From an uncultured Flavobacteriaceae bacterium (GTDB lineage Bacteria; Bacteroidota; Bacteroidia; Flavobacteriales; Flavobacteriaceae), in the NCBI GenBank assembly GCA_947502635.1, contig CANNAN010000021.1, positions 1 to 56,528 of the forward strand: DNA of 56,528 nt, in the 5' to 3' direction. Made by a program: the position numbers and the translations under genes. Numbering within the stretch: the first letter of the stretch is position 1; each line of letters opens with the position of its first letter. This document shows, piece after piece, positions 17,605-26,191 of this stretch. The notes beneath the pieces were generated by a model that saw only the letters and a program-made list of their open reading frames with translations, ran no database searches and was not told the DNA's origin.

Positions 17605-17633
17605 TAAAAAAGCTGCCCTTTTATGAGCAGCTT
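17605..17633 (-). terminator. hairpin with T run between M48 and UMF1 genes
   Basis: On the minus strand AAGCTGC and GCAGCTT pair across a 10-base loop, followed by TTTTTTATT and then directly by the UMF1 start codon. It looks like the M48 terminator, but its position only 2-3 bases before a start codon means it could also affect UMF1 expression. Confidence 0.75.
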
Positions 17634-17674
17634 CTAAAGTAAACAAATATTTTTATTTCTACGTTAAAATAGTA

Positions 17675-18493
17675 TTATCTAAATTTAGTAACGCCAAACT
17701 TTTTAGCTTCCTCTTTAGCTGTTGGAGCTAATGCTTTAAGATTTGCAATACGAGAATCGTTTGATGGATGTGTACTTAAAATTTCTGGTGGTGCTTTTCC
17801 GCCACTATTGGCTTTCATACGCTTCCATAATTCTGATGCTTCATCTGGATTATAACCAGCAATTGCCATTAAATATAACCCGATTTTATCAGCCTCAGTT
17901 TCATGGCTTCTACTAAAAGGTAACATCACACCTACTTGAGATCCTATACCATAATATTGATTAAATGCATTTCTAGATTTTTCATCCTTAATAGCGACGT
18001 TCCCAGCCACTGCTAAGCCTTGCTGTACATAGGCAGCACTCATACGTTGTTGTCCATGATTTGCTAAAGCATGGGCTACCTCATGTCCCATAATAGCAGC
18101 AACACCTGTTTCGCCTTTTGCAATTGGTAGAATACCAGTATAAAATACTATTTTACCTCCAGGCATACACCAAGCATTAACTGTTTTGTCATCAACCAAA
18201 TTATACTCCCATTTATAGTCATTTAAATAGCCTTGATGTCCATTAGCATTTAACCAACGTTCTGCTGCTACTGCTATACGCTGTCCTACTCTAGTTATCA
18301 TGGCAGCATCTTTTGTTCCTGTAACAACTTTATTATCCGTTAAAAACTGATCATATTGAGCAAAAGCCGTCGGGAATAATTGAGAATTAGGCACTAAAGC
18401 CATGGTCTTTTTACCAGTAAATGGATTCGTAGCACATGATAATATGAATACTACCATTCCAAATACTAAAAGTGCTTTTTTTAATTTCATCAT
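17675..18493 (-). CDS. M48 family zinc metalloprotease, lipoprotein
   Basis: About 272 residues from the ATG at 18493; the longer frame to 18550 adds 19 residues before the signal sequence. A lipobox ILSC (Cys20) is followed by NPFTGKK. The zinc site is HEVAH (His137, Glu138, His141) in MGHEVAHALANHGQQR, and the third ligand lies in SHETEADKIGL. This matches the M48 Loip/BepA-type periplasmic proteases, which handle misfolded outer-membrane proteins. The soluble lipoprotein form sits in the periplasm. It is divergent from msrB. Confidence 0.93.
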   Translation of the reverse strand: MMKLKKALLVFGMVVFILSCATNPFTGKKTMALVPNSQLFPTAFAQYDQFLTDNKVVTGTKDAAMITRVGQRIAVAAERWLNANGHQGYLNDYKWEYNLVDDKTVNAWCMPGGKIVFYTGILPIAKGETGVAAIMGHEVAHALANHGQQRMSAAYVQQGLAVAGNVAIKDEKSRNAFNQYYGIGSQVGVMLPFSRSHETEADKIGLYLMAIAGYNPDEASELWKRMKANSGGKAPPEILSTHPSNDSRIANLKALAPTAKEEAKKFGVTKFR

Positions 18494-18651
18494 ATAAGGT
18501 TTATAATATTTTATAAAAGTACAAAATTTGTATCTTAATAGTTTAGACACTATTGGTTTTTATTAGTCACATAAGTAGAAAAAAAATATTCAATATAAAA
18601 TGTTATGTCTGTTTTATAGATACGACATATTAAAAAAACAACTCAAACAAT

Positions 18652-19125
18652 ATGAAGAAACTAATTTTATTATGCTTAACAATGGCACTATTAAATTGTA
18701 ATAGCAATGCTCAGAAAAAAGAGCAAAAAGGCTATAAGGTTTCTAAAACTGATGCCGAATGGAAAGCACAATTGTCCGACATGGAATATTATGTACTAAG
18801 AGAAGCTGGGACAGAACGTCCATTTTCTAGTCCTTTAAATAAAAATTACAAAGCAGGTATTTTTGCTTGTGTAGCATGCAATACGCCTTTATTTAAAAGT
18901 GAGCACAAATTTGATTCTGGTACAGGTTGGCCAAGTTTTGACAGAGAAATTGAAGGTAATGTAGCCTTTGGCTCCGATAATAAATTAGGATATTCTCGTG
19001 ATGAAGAACATTGCGCTACATGCGGCGGGCACTTAGGACATGTTTTTAATGATGGTCCCAGAGAAACTACAGGAAAACGTCATTGTATTAATGGTGTGGC
19101 TTTAAAATTTATTCCTACAAAATAA
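18652..19125 (+). CDS. msrB: peptide-methionine (R)-S-oxide reductase, exported
   Basis: 157 residues. Zinc ligands are Cys73/Cys76 (CVAC) and Cys121/Cys124 (CATC), and the catalytic cysteine is Cys145 in RHCINGVAL. FDSGTGWPSF and GGHLGHVFNDGP are core MsrB motifs. The first 16 residues form a lipoprotein-type signal (MKKLILLCLTMALLNC), so this MsrB should repair oxidised methionine in the periplasm rather than the cytoplasm. No obvious electron-donor gene is adjacent. Confidence 0.95.
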   Translation: MKKLILLCLTMALLNCNSNAQKKEQKGYKVSKTDAEWKAQLSDMEYYVLREAGTERPFSSPLNKNYKAGIFACVACNTPLFKSEHKFDSGTGWPSFDREIEGNVAFGSDNKLGYSRDEEHCATCGGHLGHVFNDGPRETTGKRHCINGVALKFIPTK

Positions 19126-19192
19126 ATTACAAAATTTTTAGAAAACGAATTTCAAATTTGGACTTTAAAAATTGATGGGTTACTTTTAAGGA

Positions 19193-19747
19193 ATGCAAAT
19201 ATCTTATTTACCCAGTGTCATTAAACAATTTGAATATTATAAAAGTTTAGGTGACAAAACTTTTAAACAACTTAATTTCGAAGAACTTCAAAAAGAATTT
19301 GCTGAAGACTCCAATTCTATTGCTATTGTTGTAAAACATATTGTTGGTAATATGCTAAGTAGATGGACTCATTTTTTAACTGAAGATGGTGAAAAAGAAT
19401 GGAGACATCGCGATTTAGAATTTGAAGATACCTATACTTCAAAAGAGGACCTCATTAAAGATTGGAATAAGGGTTGGAATTGTTTATTTGAGGCTATTAC
19501 GCCATTATCTGAAACCGATTTAGAACGCATTATATATATCCGAAATCAAGGCCATACAGTAACAGAAGCTATTAATAGACAATTAGCACATTACGCCTAT
19601 CATATTGGGCAAATTGTTATTCTTGGAAAACTATTAAAAGGTAAGAACTGGCAATCCTTATCAATTCCGAAAGGAGATTCTTTAAAATATAATGTCGAAA
19701 AGTTCAGTAAAGAAAAAGGCCGACGTCATTTTACTGATGATTTGTAG
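19193..19747 (+). CDS. DinB-like (DUF1572) family protein
   Basis: 184 residues, helical. A conserved early histidine lies in VVKHIVGN and a late pair in HYAYHIGQI, the spacing of the DinB/YfiT metal-binding four-helix bundle. The proteins are cytoplasmic and may act as thiol-dependent transferases or stress proteins; no substrate can be deduced. It follows msrB after 67 bases on the same strand and may share its transcript. Confidence 0.85.
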   Translation: MQISYLPSVIKQFEYYKSLGDKTFKQLNFEELQKEFAEDSNSIAIVVKHIVGNMLSRWTHFLTEDGEKEWRHRDLEFEDTYTSKEDLIKDWNKGWNCLFEAITPLSETDLERIIYIRNQGHTVTEAINRQLAHYAYHIGQIVILGKLLKGKNWQSLSIPKGDSLKYNVEKFSKEKGRRHFTDDL

Positions 19748-19811
19748 TTTATTAAAAAAAAGACTTAAGAACACACTCCATTAGATTTAAGCCTCATAAA
19801 AAAGCAAAATA

Positions 19812-21092
19812 TTATTTCAAATTCCTTTTAAAAGGTCTTATAATTAAACGAGCCTCCCTATCAAACCTCACATAATTATATACCCAGTTTACAAACACAA
19901 CCATACGGTTTCTAAAACCTATTAAAAAAAAGAGGTGAACAAACATCCAAACATACCAGGCAAAAACACCTTGAAACTTAAATTTCTTTAAGTCAACGAC
20001 CGCTTTATTTCTTCCAATAGTTGCCATAGCTCCTTTATCTTTATAAATAAAAGGTTTCATAGGCTGTTCTTCAATCAATCTTAAAATATTCTCCCCTAGT
20101 TGCTCTCCCTGTTGAATAGCAGGTTGTGCCATCATAGGTAGTCCGTTAGGGTTTTCATGATTAGCCATACAAGCCACATCCCCTATAGCAAAAATATGTT
20201 TGAATCCGTTTATCTGATTGAATTCATTTACAATAAGCCTTTGCCCTCTGGTTACAAAATTTTCAGCATCCAGTCCTTTTATAGTAGCTCCTTTTACACC
20301 AGCAGCCCAAACCAAAGTAGCCGTCTCAAAAGTTAAATCGGTATTTGTGGTTACTGTCTTACCGTCGTAGTTTGTCACCCTAACATTTTTCCAAATATTA
20401 ACGCCCAATTTCTCTAAAAAATCTTCGGCACTTTTTGAAGCTTTAGCACTCATACCTTTTAAAATACAATCACCAGATTGAATCACATGAATTTGTGCCA
20501 ATCGGGTATCCAAATCTGGATAATCTTTTGGTAAAATACCTTTTTTTATTTCAGCTAAAGCACCTGCTAACTCCACACCAGTTGGTCCTCCTCCAACAAT
20601 TACAAAATTCATAAGTGCATTTCGTTCATTTAAATCCGAGGTTAGTAATGCATCTTCAAAATTCTCTAAAATTAAACTTCTTAAATTAAGAGACTGAGGT
20701 ATTGTTTTCATAGCCATACTATATTTTTCTATGGCTTTATTTCCAAAATAATTAGTTGTAGATCCTGAAGCTATTACTAAATAATCAAATTTAAGTTTAC
20801 CAATATTGGTTATGACCTTATTTTTAACGGGATCAATTTCTTCAACATGCGCCAGCCTAAAATGGAAATTGGGGAAATTTTTTAATATCTTTCTAATAGG
20901 GTAAGCAATAGAATCTGGTTCTAATCCACCTGTAGACACTTGATATAATAAAGGCTGGAATGTATGGTAGTTATTCTTATCTAACAAAACAACTTGCAAA
21001 TCTTGTTTCGATAATTTTTTAGCTAAAGCAACGCCTGCAAATCCACCACCTACAACAACAACTCGAGGAAAACTGGTTCTTTTTATATTCAT
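19812..21092 (-). CDS. type II NADH:quinone oxidoreductase
   Basis: 426 residues from the ATG at 21092; a TTG two codons earlier extends the frame. There are two Rossmann motifs: VVVGGGFAGVALAKKL for FAD near the N-terminus and VIVGGGPTGVELAGAL for NADH at about 165-180. The FAD-contacting stretch HIFAIGDVA is at about 300. The C-terminal hydrophobic part (FAWYVWMFVHLFFLIGF) fits the amphipathic membrane anchor of NDH-2. The enzyme passes electrons from NADH to menaquinone without pumping protons. It is divergent from lpdA. Confidence 0.9.
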   Translation of the reverse strand: MNIKRTSFPRVVVVGGGFAGVALAKKLSKQDLQVVLLDKNNYHTFQPLLYQVSTGGLEPDSIAYPIRKILKNFPNFHFRLAHVEEIDPVKNKVITNIGKLKFDYLVIASGSTTNYFGNKAIEKYSMAMKTIPQSLNLRSLILENFEDALLTSDLNERNALMNFVIVGGGPTGVELAGALAEIKKGILPKDYPDLDTRLAQIHVIQSGDCILKGMSAKASKSAEDFLEKLGVNIWKNVRVTNYDGKTVTTNTDLTFETATLVWAAGVKGATIKGLDAENFVTRGQRLIVNEFNQINGFKHIFAIGDVACMANHENPNGLPMMAQPAIQQGEQLGENILRLIEEQPMKPFIYKDKGAMATIGRNKAVVDLKKFKFQGVFAWYVWMFVHLFFLIGFRNRMVVFVNWVYNYVRFDREARLIIRPFKRNLK

Positions 21093-21264
21093 AAGCAAGT
21101 TTTTATTTTTTTAACAGATTTTATATGATTTCTATAATTTTAGCTATGCTAATTTCACATATAAATACTTGCAGCGCAAAGGTAACATAAAGATGTAAAT
21201 TTAAAGCCTTCTATATTCTTTATTAAAATTCGATTTCGTAAATTCGTAGCCTAAAATTTAACAC

Positions 21265-22641
21265 ATGAGTAAATACGATATAATTGTTCTCGGAAGTGGC
21301 CCAGGAGGCTATGTTACAGCTATTAGAGCATCTCAATTAGGCTTTAAAACTGCTATTGTTGAAAAAGAAAACCTTGGTGGTGTATGCTTAAATTGGGGAT
21401 GTATCCCAACAAAAGCCTTATTAAAATCTGCCCAAGTTTTTGAATATCTTAAACATGCGGGAGATTATGGACTTACGGTTAAAGATTTTGACAAAGATTT
21501 TGATGCGGTAGTAAAACGTAGTCGTGGTGTTGCAGATGGTATGAGTAAAGGGATTCAATTTTTAATGAAGAAGAATAAAATTGATGTTATTAATGGTTTT
21601 GGAAAACTTAAACCAGGAAAAAAGATTGATGTTGATGGAACAGAATATAGTGCCGATAATATAATTATTGCTACAGGGGCTCGTTCTCGCGAATTACCAA
21701 GTTTACCCCAAGATGGTAAAAAAGTTATTGGTTATAGAGAAGCTATGAGTTTACCAAAACAACCAAAGAAAATGATTGTTGTTGGTTCTGGTGCTATAGG
21801 CGTTGAGTTTGCATATTTTTATAATTCTATGGGAACAGAAGTGACCATTGTTGAATACTTACCTAATGTAGTGCCTGTTGAAGATGAAGATGTTTCTAAA
21901 CAATTAGAGCGTTCGTTTAAAAAAAGTGGTATCAAAATTATGACTTCTGCCGAAGTGACTTCTGTTGATACGTCTGGAGCGGGTGTAAAAGCTACTGTAA
22001 AAACTAAAAAAGGTGAAGAAGTACTTGAAGCTGATATTATTTTATCTGCCGTAGGTATTAAAACAAATATTGAAAATATCGGACTGGAAGATGTTGGTAT
22101 CGTAGTAGATAGAGATAAGATTATAGTTAACGATTTTTACCAAACAAACATCCCTGGTTATTATGCCATTGGTGATGTAACGCCTGGTCAAGCATTAGCG
22201 CATGTTGCCTCTGCAGAAGGTATTCTGTGTGTTGAAAAATTAGCAGGACAACATGTGGAAGCTTTAGATTACGGAAATATTCCTGGTTGTACCTATTGTT
22301 CACCTGAAATTGCCAGTGTTGGTTTAACTGAAAAACAAGCAAAAGACAAAGGTTTAGATATTAAAATTGGTAAATTCCCATTCTCAGCCTCTGGTAAAGC
22401 TAGTGCTGGTGGTAATAAAGATGGCTTTGTAAAAGTAATTTTTGATGCTAAATATGGTGAATGGCTAGGATGTCATATGATTGGTGCTGGTGTTACCGAT
22501 ATGATCGCTGAAGCTGTATTAGGTAGAAAGCTAGAAACAACAGGACATGAAGTATTAAAGGCTGTGCATCCTCACCCAACTATGAGTGAAGCGGTTATGG
22601 AAGCTGTTGCTGATGCTTATGATGAAGTGATCCATATTTAA
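21265..22641 (+). CDS. lpdA: dihydrolipoyl dehydrogenase (E3)
   Basis: 458 residues. FAD site LGSGPGGYVTAI at the N-terminus, redox disulfide Cys41/Cys46 in GGVCLNWGCIPTK, NAD-binding VVGSGAIGVEFAYFY (about 173-187), and the C-terminal active base in HPHPTMSE (about 435-442). It reoxidises dihydrolipoamide on the pyruvate, 2-oxoglutarate or branched-chain complexes. No E1 or E2 gene is adjacent, so it stands alone here. It ends at a strong terminator. Confidence 0.97.
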   Translation: MSKYDIIVLGSGPGGYVTAIRASQLGFKTAIVEKENLGGVCLNWGCIPTKALLKSAQVFEYLKHAGDYGLTVKDFDKDFDAVVKRSRGVADGMSKGIQFLMKKNKIDVINGFGKLKPGKKIDVDGTEYSADNIIIATGARSRELPSLPQDGKKVIGYREAMSLPKQPKKMIVVGSGAIGVEFAYFYNSMGTEVTIVEYLPNVVPVEDEDVSKQLERSFKKSGIKIMTSAEVTSVDTSGAGVKATVKTKKGEEVLEADIILSAVGIKTNIENIGLEDVGIVVDRDKIIVNDFYQTNIPGYYAIGDVTPGQALAHVASAEGILCVEKLAGQHVEALDYGNIPGCTYCSPEIASVGLTEKQAKDKGLDIKIGKFPFSASGKASAGGNKDGFVKVIFDAKYGEWLGCHMIGAGVTDMIAEAVLGRKLETTGHEVLKAVHPHPTMSEAVMEAVADAYDEVIHI

Positions 22642-22678
22642 TCTTTAGATTAGAGATAAAAAAATATAAATATTAGAC

Positions 22679-22708
22679 AAAAAAGTTCCGAGAAATCGGA
22701 ACTTTTTT
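22679..22708 (+). terminator. lpdA terminator
   Basis: 13-bp stem AAAAAAGTTCCGA/TCGGAACTTTTTT with a GAAA tetraloop. Confidence 0.92.
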
Positions 22709-22856
22709 ATTAATGAGTATTTGGCTGATTTCTAAAAGAGTATACCGTAAACAGTTTATAATATAAAAGTAGATATACTAATTTGAATTGTTTTTTTATC
22801 TAAAGAGTTCTTCAATGCTCTCTATCAAAAATAAACGGTTTCAAGAAATTTTATTT

Positions 22857-23357
22857 TTAAAACTTAAACCGCGTACCCAATTTATAAATCATATTATTTC
22901 CTACCGAATAATTAACCGAAGGATCTTTTTTTGTTAACATATGATTTATTCGCCCTTCAATAGAAAACTTTTCTGTTATATCATATTGAAAACCAAAGGT
23001 TGAAAATAATGACGTCCCTTCTGGCATCATAAATCCATTCTTTCTTAAAAATCCTACTTTAGGTCCAAATAAGACACTGAACTTATCATTTGTGAAATAT
23101 TTAGCTAATAAAGGAAACTCTGTAACAGTATAACTATTAGTAAAACCTATTGTACTTATTTCTTCTTTACCATATCTAACAAACAAGTCTTTTTTATTAA
23201 GTTTAAATTCAGAAAAATAACTAGAATAAGATACTGGGACACCGCTTACCTGAACTTCGTCCGTGATAAGAAAAGAATCCGTTTTTCTTTCCTCTTGAGA
23301 CAAAACAGGTTTTGAAACTATTAAAAGAATACTAATAACAAATAATTTATTTTTCAT
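22857..23357 (-). CDS. small outer-membrane beta-barrel protein
   Basis: 166 residues with a signal peptide (about 1-20, ending VLSQ). The mature part has alternating hydrophobic strands and ends in an aromatic residue (LGTRFKF), the usual C-terminal signal for outer-membrane insertion. It resembles porin-family proteins of Bacteroidota. It lies 107 bases downstream of aroQ on the same strand. Function unknown. Confidence 0.75.
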   Translation of the reverse strand: MKNKLFVISILLIVSKPVLSQEERKTDSFLITDEVQVSGVPVSYSSYFSEFKLNKKDLFVRYGKEEISTIGFTNSYTVTEFPLLAKYFTNDKFSVLFGPKVGFLRKNGFMMPEGTSLFSTFGFQYDITEKFSIEGRINHMLTKKDPSVNYSVGNNMIYKLGTRFKF

Positions 23358-23464
23358 GACTAATTATTAATAGTTTTATTACAAATCTATATTTAAAGAC
23401 CTTGCAATTATCATAATCAAGTCATAAAATTAAACAGTGAATTGTTAAATATTTATGACAAGGT

Positions 23465-23881
23465 TTACAAAAAACTCTGAATAGCCAATTCATAACTCTG
23501 TAATCCAAAACCAAGAATAACGCCTCTGGCATTTGGAGAGATATAAGACTGATGACGAAACTCTTCTCTATTAAAAGTATTCGAAATATGCACTTCTACG
23601 ACAGGAGTTTCAATAGCCTTAACAGCATCTCCTATACCTACAGACGTATGTGTATAAGCAGCAGCATTTAAAATAATGCCATCATGATTAAAACCAACTT
23701 CATGCAATTTATCAATGAGTTCGCCTTCAATATTAGATTGAAAATAATCAATCTCTACATCTGTATATTTTTGTTTAATTTCTTCTAAAAATTCAGTAAA
23801 CGATAAACTACCATAAATATTAGGCTCTCTTTTCCCTAGTAAATTTAAGTTTGGTCCGTTAATTATAATCAATTTCTTCAT
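23465..23881 (-). CDS. aroQ: type II 3-dehydroquinate dehydratase
   Basis: 138 residues, the normal size. GPNLNLLGKREPNIYG holds the catalytic Arg18 and Tyr23, NAAAYTHTS carries Asn72 and substrate contacts, and EVHISN holds His98. It converts 3-dehydroquinate to 3-dehydroshikimate in the shikimate pathway. The type II enzyme acts as a dodecamer. The genes between it and xerD are barrels. Confidence 0.96.
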   Translation of the reverse strand: MKKLIIINGPNLNLLGKREPNIYGSLSFTEFLEEIKQKYTDVEIDYFQSNIEGELIDKLHEVGFNHDGIILNAAAYTHTSVGIGDAVKAIETPVVEVHISNTFNREEFRHQSYISPNARGVILGFGLQSYELAIQSFL

Positions 23882-23906
23882 AAAGTAAAAGTATTAAAAA
23901 ATTGGG

Positions 23907-23942
23907 CATAAAAAAACCGAAGCTTAACACTTCGGCTTTTTA
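23907..23942 (-). terminator. terminator of the outer-membrane protein gene at 24512
   Basis: On the minus strand GCCGAAG and CTTCGGT pair across TGTTAAG, followed by a T7 run. It separates the barrel gene from aroQ. Confidence 0.85.
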
Positions 23943-23957
23943 TAATTATTTTGTTAA

Positions 23958-24512
23958 CTACCAAGCGTATCCTAGTCCAAATCCAAAAGTTGGTAATGTA
24001 CCACTCGCCTTAAATAAATCTTGTGTTGATGCAGTTGTACCATCAGTAAAATCATAGTCAAATGACTTATAGCTAGCTCCTATATTTAGGTCTAAAGAAA
24101 ATCCACTATCCCAAACCCATTGATGACCAATTTTTATACCACCACCAATTGCAGTAAAGTCATATTCATCATCATTAGAAGAAGTACCTCCAAAAAAGCC
24201 GTTTTCAATCTCTGTTTTACCATTTTGATATGAAACTATAGCACCTCCGTACCATCCATCTAATACTTCATCAAAATAGAATCTGTATTGAAGACCAGCT
24301 CCAAATGAAGAATACTTAATATCTCCAAGCTTAAACCCACCAATAGCAGCACTAATTACCCCTGAAGTATGCTCACCTAAAACGCGTTCATAAGAGATCA
24401 AATCGGTACCTCCCAAAACGGCTAAAGGGTTCACTTTGATAACATTTTCCTGAGCATTCATGTTTGACAATCCAAATACTGCAATAGCAGCGCATAATAA
24501 TAATTTTTTCAT
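23958..24512 (-). CDS. outer-membrane beta-barrel protein
   Basis: 184 residues. The signal peptide MKKLLLCAAIAVFGLSNMNA is followed by glycine- and aromatic-rich strands (GAGLQYRFYFDEV, GWYGGAIVSYQ, GGGIKIGHQWVW, GFGLGYAW). The last residue is tryptophan, as expected for a barrel. Its signal peptide is almost identical to that of the gene at 24696-25220, while the mature domains differ. Cargo or partner unknown. Confidence 0.8.
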   Translation of the reverse strand: MKKLLLCAAIAVFGLSNMNAQENVIKVNPLAVLGGTDLISYERVLGEHTSGVISAAIGGFKLGDIKYSSFGAGLQYRFYFDEVLDGWYGGAIVSYQNGKTEIENGFFGGTSSNDDEYDFTAIGGGIKIGHQWVWDSGFSLDLNIGASYKSFDYDFTDGTTASTQDLFKASGTLPTFGFGLGYAW

Positions 24513-24642
24513 AATAGATTTTAGTTTTTAATTATATGCAGACTGTAATCAAAACCTGTGCCAGAACGCATTTAAAAAAAAAGAAAAATCTTACAATAAT
24601 TAAACATTTTTCTTACTAATCTGGTTGCTAGATTTATAACAT

Positions 24643-24672
24643 AAAAAAAGGAAGCCTCTCGGTTTCCTTTTT
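24643..24672 (-). terminator. terminator of the PorT-like gene
   Basis: Stem AAAAAGGAAGCC/GGTTTCCTTTTT (one wobble) with a TCTC loop; on the minus strand it ends in T7. It lies 24 bases past the stop of the gene at 24696. Confidence 0.85.
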
Positions 24673-24695
24673 AATAATATATAGTTTGTTTCTTA

Positions 24696-25220
24696 TTAAA
24701 GTCTATATCCCAAACCAACAAAAAAGCCACTCAATTTTAAAGAAGTACCGCTCGGTGCATTTTCAAACAAATTAGCTAAACCTAAATTATACCTAGCTTC
24801 TACAAATAATTCTTCTGTAATATCATAAGCAGCCCCTGCTTCAATACCATAGTTGAATGATTTTTGTCCATCTGGAGAATCAAGTAAAAAACCTAAAGCT
24901 GGTCCAGCAAGTACATTTAATTTTTCAGATACACCAAATTTAGCAAGAAGTGGTATATTAATTTGGTCAAAACTAACACCATTGCTTGAAATAGAAACAT
25001 AAAGAAGTTCTGGTTGAAAAGTAAAAGCGTCAGACACTTCAATTTCTGCAAAACCACCCACATAAAACCCTGTTTCAGAATTTGTTACTGATAATCCTGA
25101 TACTTTAAACTTCATTGAAGCAAAATCAACACCAGCTTTAGCTCCAAATTTAGTTTCTTGAGCATTAACATTTGATAATCCGAATACTGCAACAGCAGCT
25201 AATAGTAATAATTTTTTCAT
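24696..25220 (-). CDS. PorT-like outer-membrane beta-barrel protein
   Basis: 174 residues from the ATG at 25220; the longer frame to 25256 only adds 12 residues before the signal peptide MKKLLLLAAVAVFGLSNVNA. The mature start TKFGAKAGVDFASMKF is typical of PorT-family outer-membrane proteins. Later strands YGIEAGAAYDITEELFVEAR and a final LGYRL support a beta-barrel. A phased direct repeat lies 81-115 bases upstream of the start and may regulate it. Confidence 0.85.
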   Translation of the reverse strand: MKKLLLLAAVAVFGLSNVNAQETKFGAKAGVDFASMKFKVSGLSVTNSETGFYVGGFAEIEVSDAFTFQPELLYVSISSNGVSFDQINIPLLAKFGVSEKLNVLAGPALGFLLDSPDGQKSFNYGIEAGAAYDITEELFVEARYNLGLANLFENAPSGTSLKLSGFFVGLGYRL

Positions 25221-25300
25221 AAGATAAAATTGTTTTTTAGTTTTTGATTGGAGCAAATAAAACTTAATTTTCTTAATAACAAAAGAAAATCAGTAAAAAT

Positions 25301-25335
25301 ATTGCTTTTTACCGAATAAATATGCTTTTTATCGA
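25301..25335. promoter_or_regulatory. phased direct repeat, possible operator
   Basis: ATTGCTTTTTACCGA at 25301 and TATGCTTTTTATCGA at 25321 match at 12 of 15 positions. They start exactly 20 bases apart, about two helical turns, so they would face the same side of the DNA. They lie upstream of the PorT-like gene. Regulator unknown. Confidence 0.35.
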
Positions 25336-25398
25336 TTATTAAATATAAAAAACGAGGTGCAGAAGCTTGTCTTTAACACATTTTTTGTGAATAAAAAA

Positions 25399-25528
25399 GA
25401 GACTATCTAAAAAGTGAAATAACTTGTCAACAGAGCTAATTACAAAGAACGCAGGTGGAGTAAGCGAAGCATTTTAGTCCGAAAGTTGAAACTTTTATTA
25501 TTCAGAATAACATTTTTTAGGCAGCCTC
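25399..25528 (-). repeat. 130-base element with imperfect inverted ends
   Basis: On the minus strand the ends GAGGCTGCCTAAAAAATG and CACTTTTTAGATAGTCTC pair at 16 of 18 positions, counting wobbles. They are followed by TTTTTTATT. It sits 28 bases past the end of the barrel gene at 25557, so it can act as that gene's terminator. The GAGGCTGCCTAAAAAATG sequence resembles dispersed repeats I recall from flavobacterial genomes, and the element may be a small non-coding mobile repeat. No transposase is present. Confidence 0.5.
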
Positions 25529-25556
25529 AATATTTTATATACTATTATTGTTAAAT

Positions 25557-26033
25557 TTAAAAACCTCTCCTATAACCTAGGAAAATTCCATCTACTGAAA
25601 ACCCATTACCTCCAGAAACAGATCTATAAGACAAAGAAAGGTCACTCTCTTCGTCCAAATTATAGGCAAACCCAAATTTCCAATAAAGATCAGTTCCGCC
25701 CCCTGTTTCTAGTGAAATAGCGATTCCCACACCACCTTCTGCCGAAAAATCATCAGAAAGATCATAGTTTGCCACACCATTAACGGGAATAAAATTAAAG
25801 TCTTCAATATTATCCTTACCAAAGTAATTGGTATACCCTGTTTCAATACCTGCATCAAAATCATCAGATATTTCCAGTATATACCCAAGATCGAGAGCTA
25901 TTGCAAAAGTAGCCAGATCTCCAGCATCACCTATAGGTATCCCTCCGTTTAAACCTGCCCTGAAATGATTCTGGGCATTTAAAGTTGTCATTGATAAAAT
26001 AATAAAAACTGATAGTAAAAATAATTTTTTCAT
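25557..26033 (-). CDS. outer-membrane beta-barrel protein
   Basis: 158 residues with a signal peptide (MKKLFLLSVFIILSMTTLNA). The mature part has alternating strands such as FATFAIALDLGYILEI, GVGIAISLE and YWKFGFAYNLDEESDLSLS, ending in GYRRGF, which fits a small barrel. It is divergent from xerD. Function unknown. Confidence 0.78.
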   Translation of the reverse strand: MKKLFLLSVFIILSMTTLNAQNHFRAGLNGGIPIGDAGDLATFAIALDLGYILEISDDFDAGIETGYTNYFGKDNIEDFNFIPVNGVANYDLSDDFSAEGGVGIAISLETGGGTDLYWKFGFAYNLDEESDLSLSYRSVSGGNGFSVDGIFLGYRRGF

Positions 26034-26191
26034 GATTTAAAAAGGTTTAATTTGATTAATTAATTGTTGGTAAATTTAAAAAAATATCTTTAATACACTA
26101 ATAATGAATATATTAAAAACAAATACATGTAGAATCACTTATCTAAATTTATAAAAGTATAATCCAAAGATTTACTTTATTTTTACATAAC

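Larger units (their letters stand above)
25221..25556. other. intergenic region with two repeat structures, no gene
   Basis: 336 bases between two barrel genes. It contains a 20-bp-spaced direct repeat (25301-25335) and a 130-base element with imperfect inverted ends (25399-25528). No open frame of note. Confidence 0.6.

Noticed and set aside
22127-22342. Short frame opposite lpdA
   Set aside because: Antisense to a conserved enzyme; no own features.
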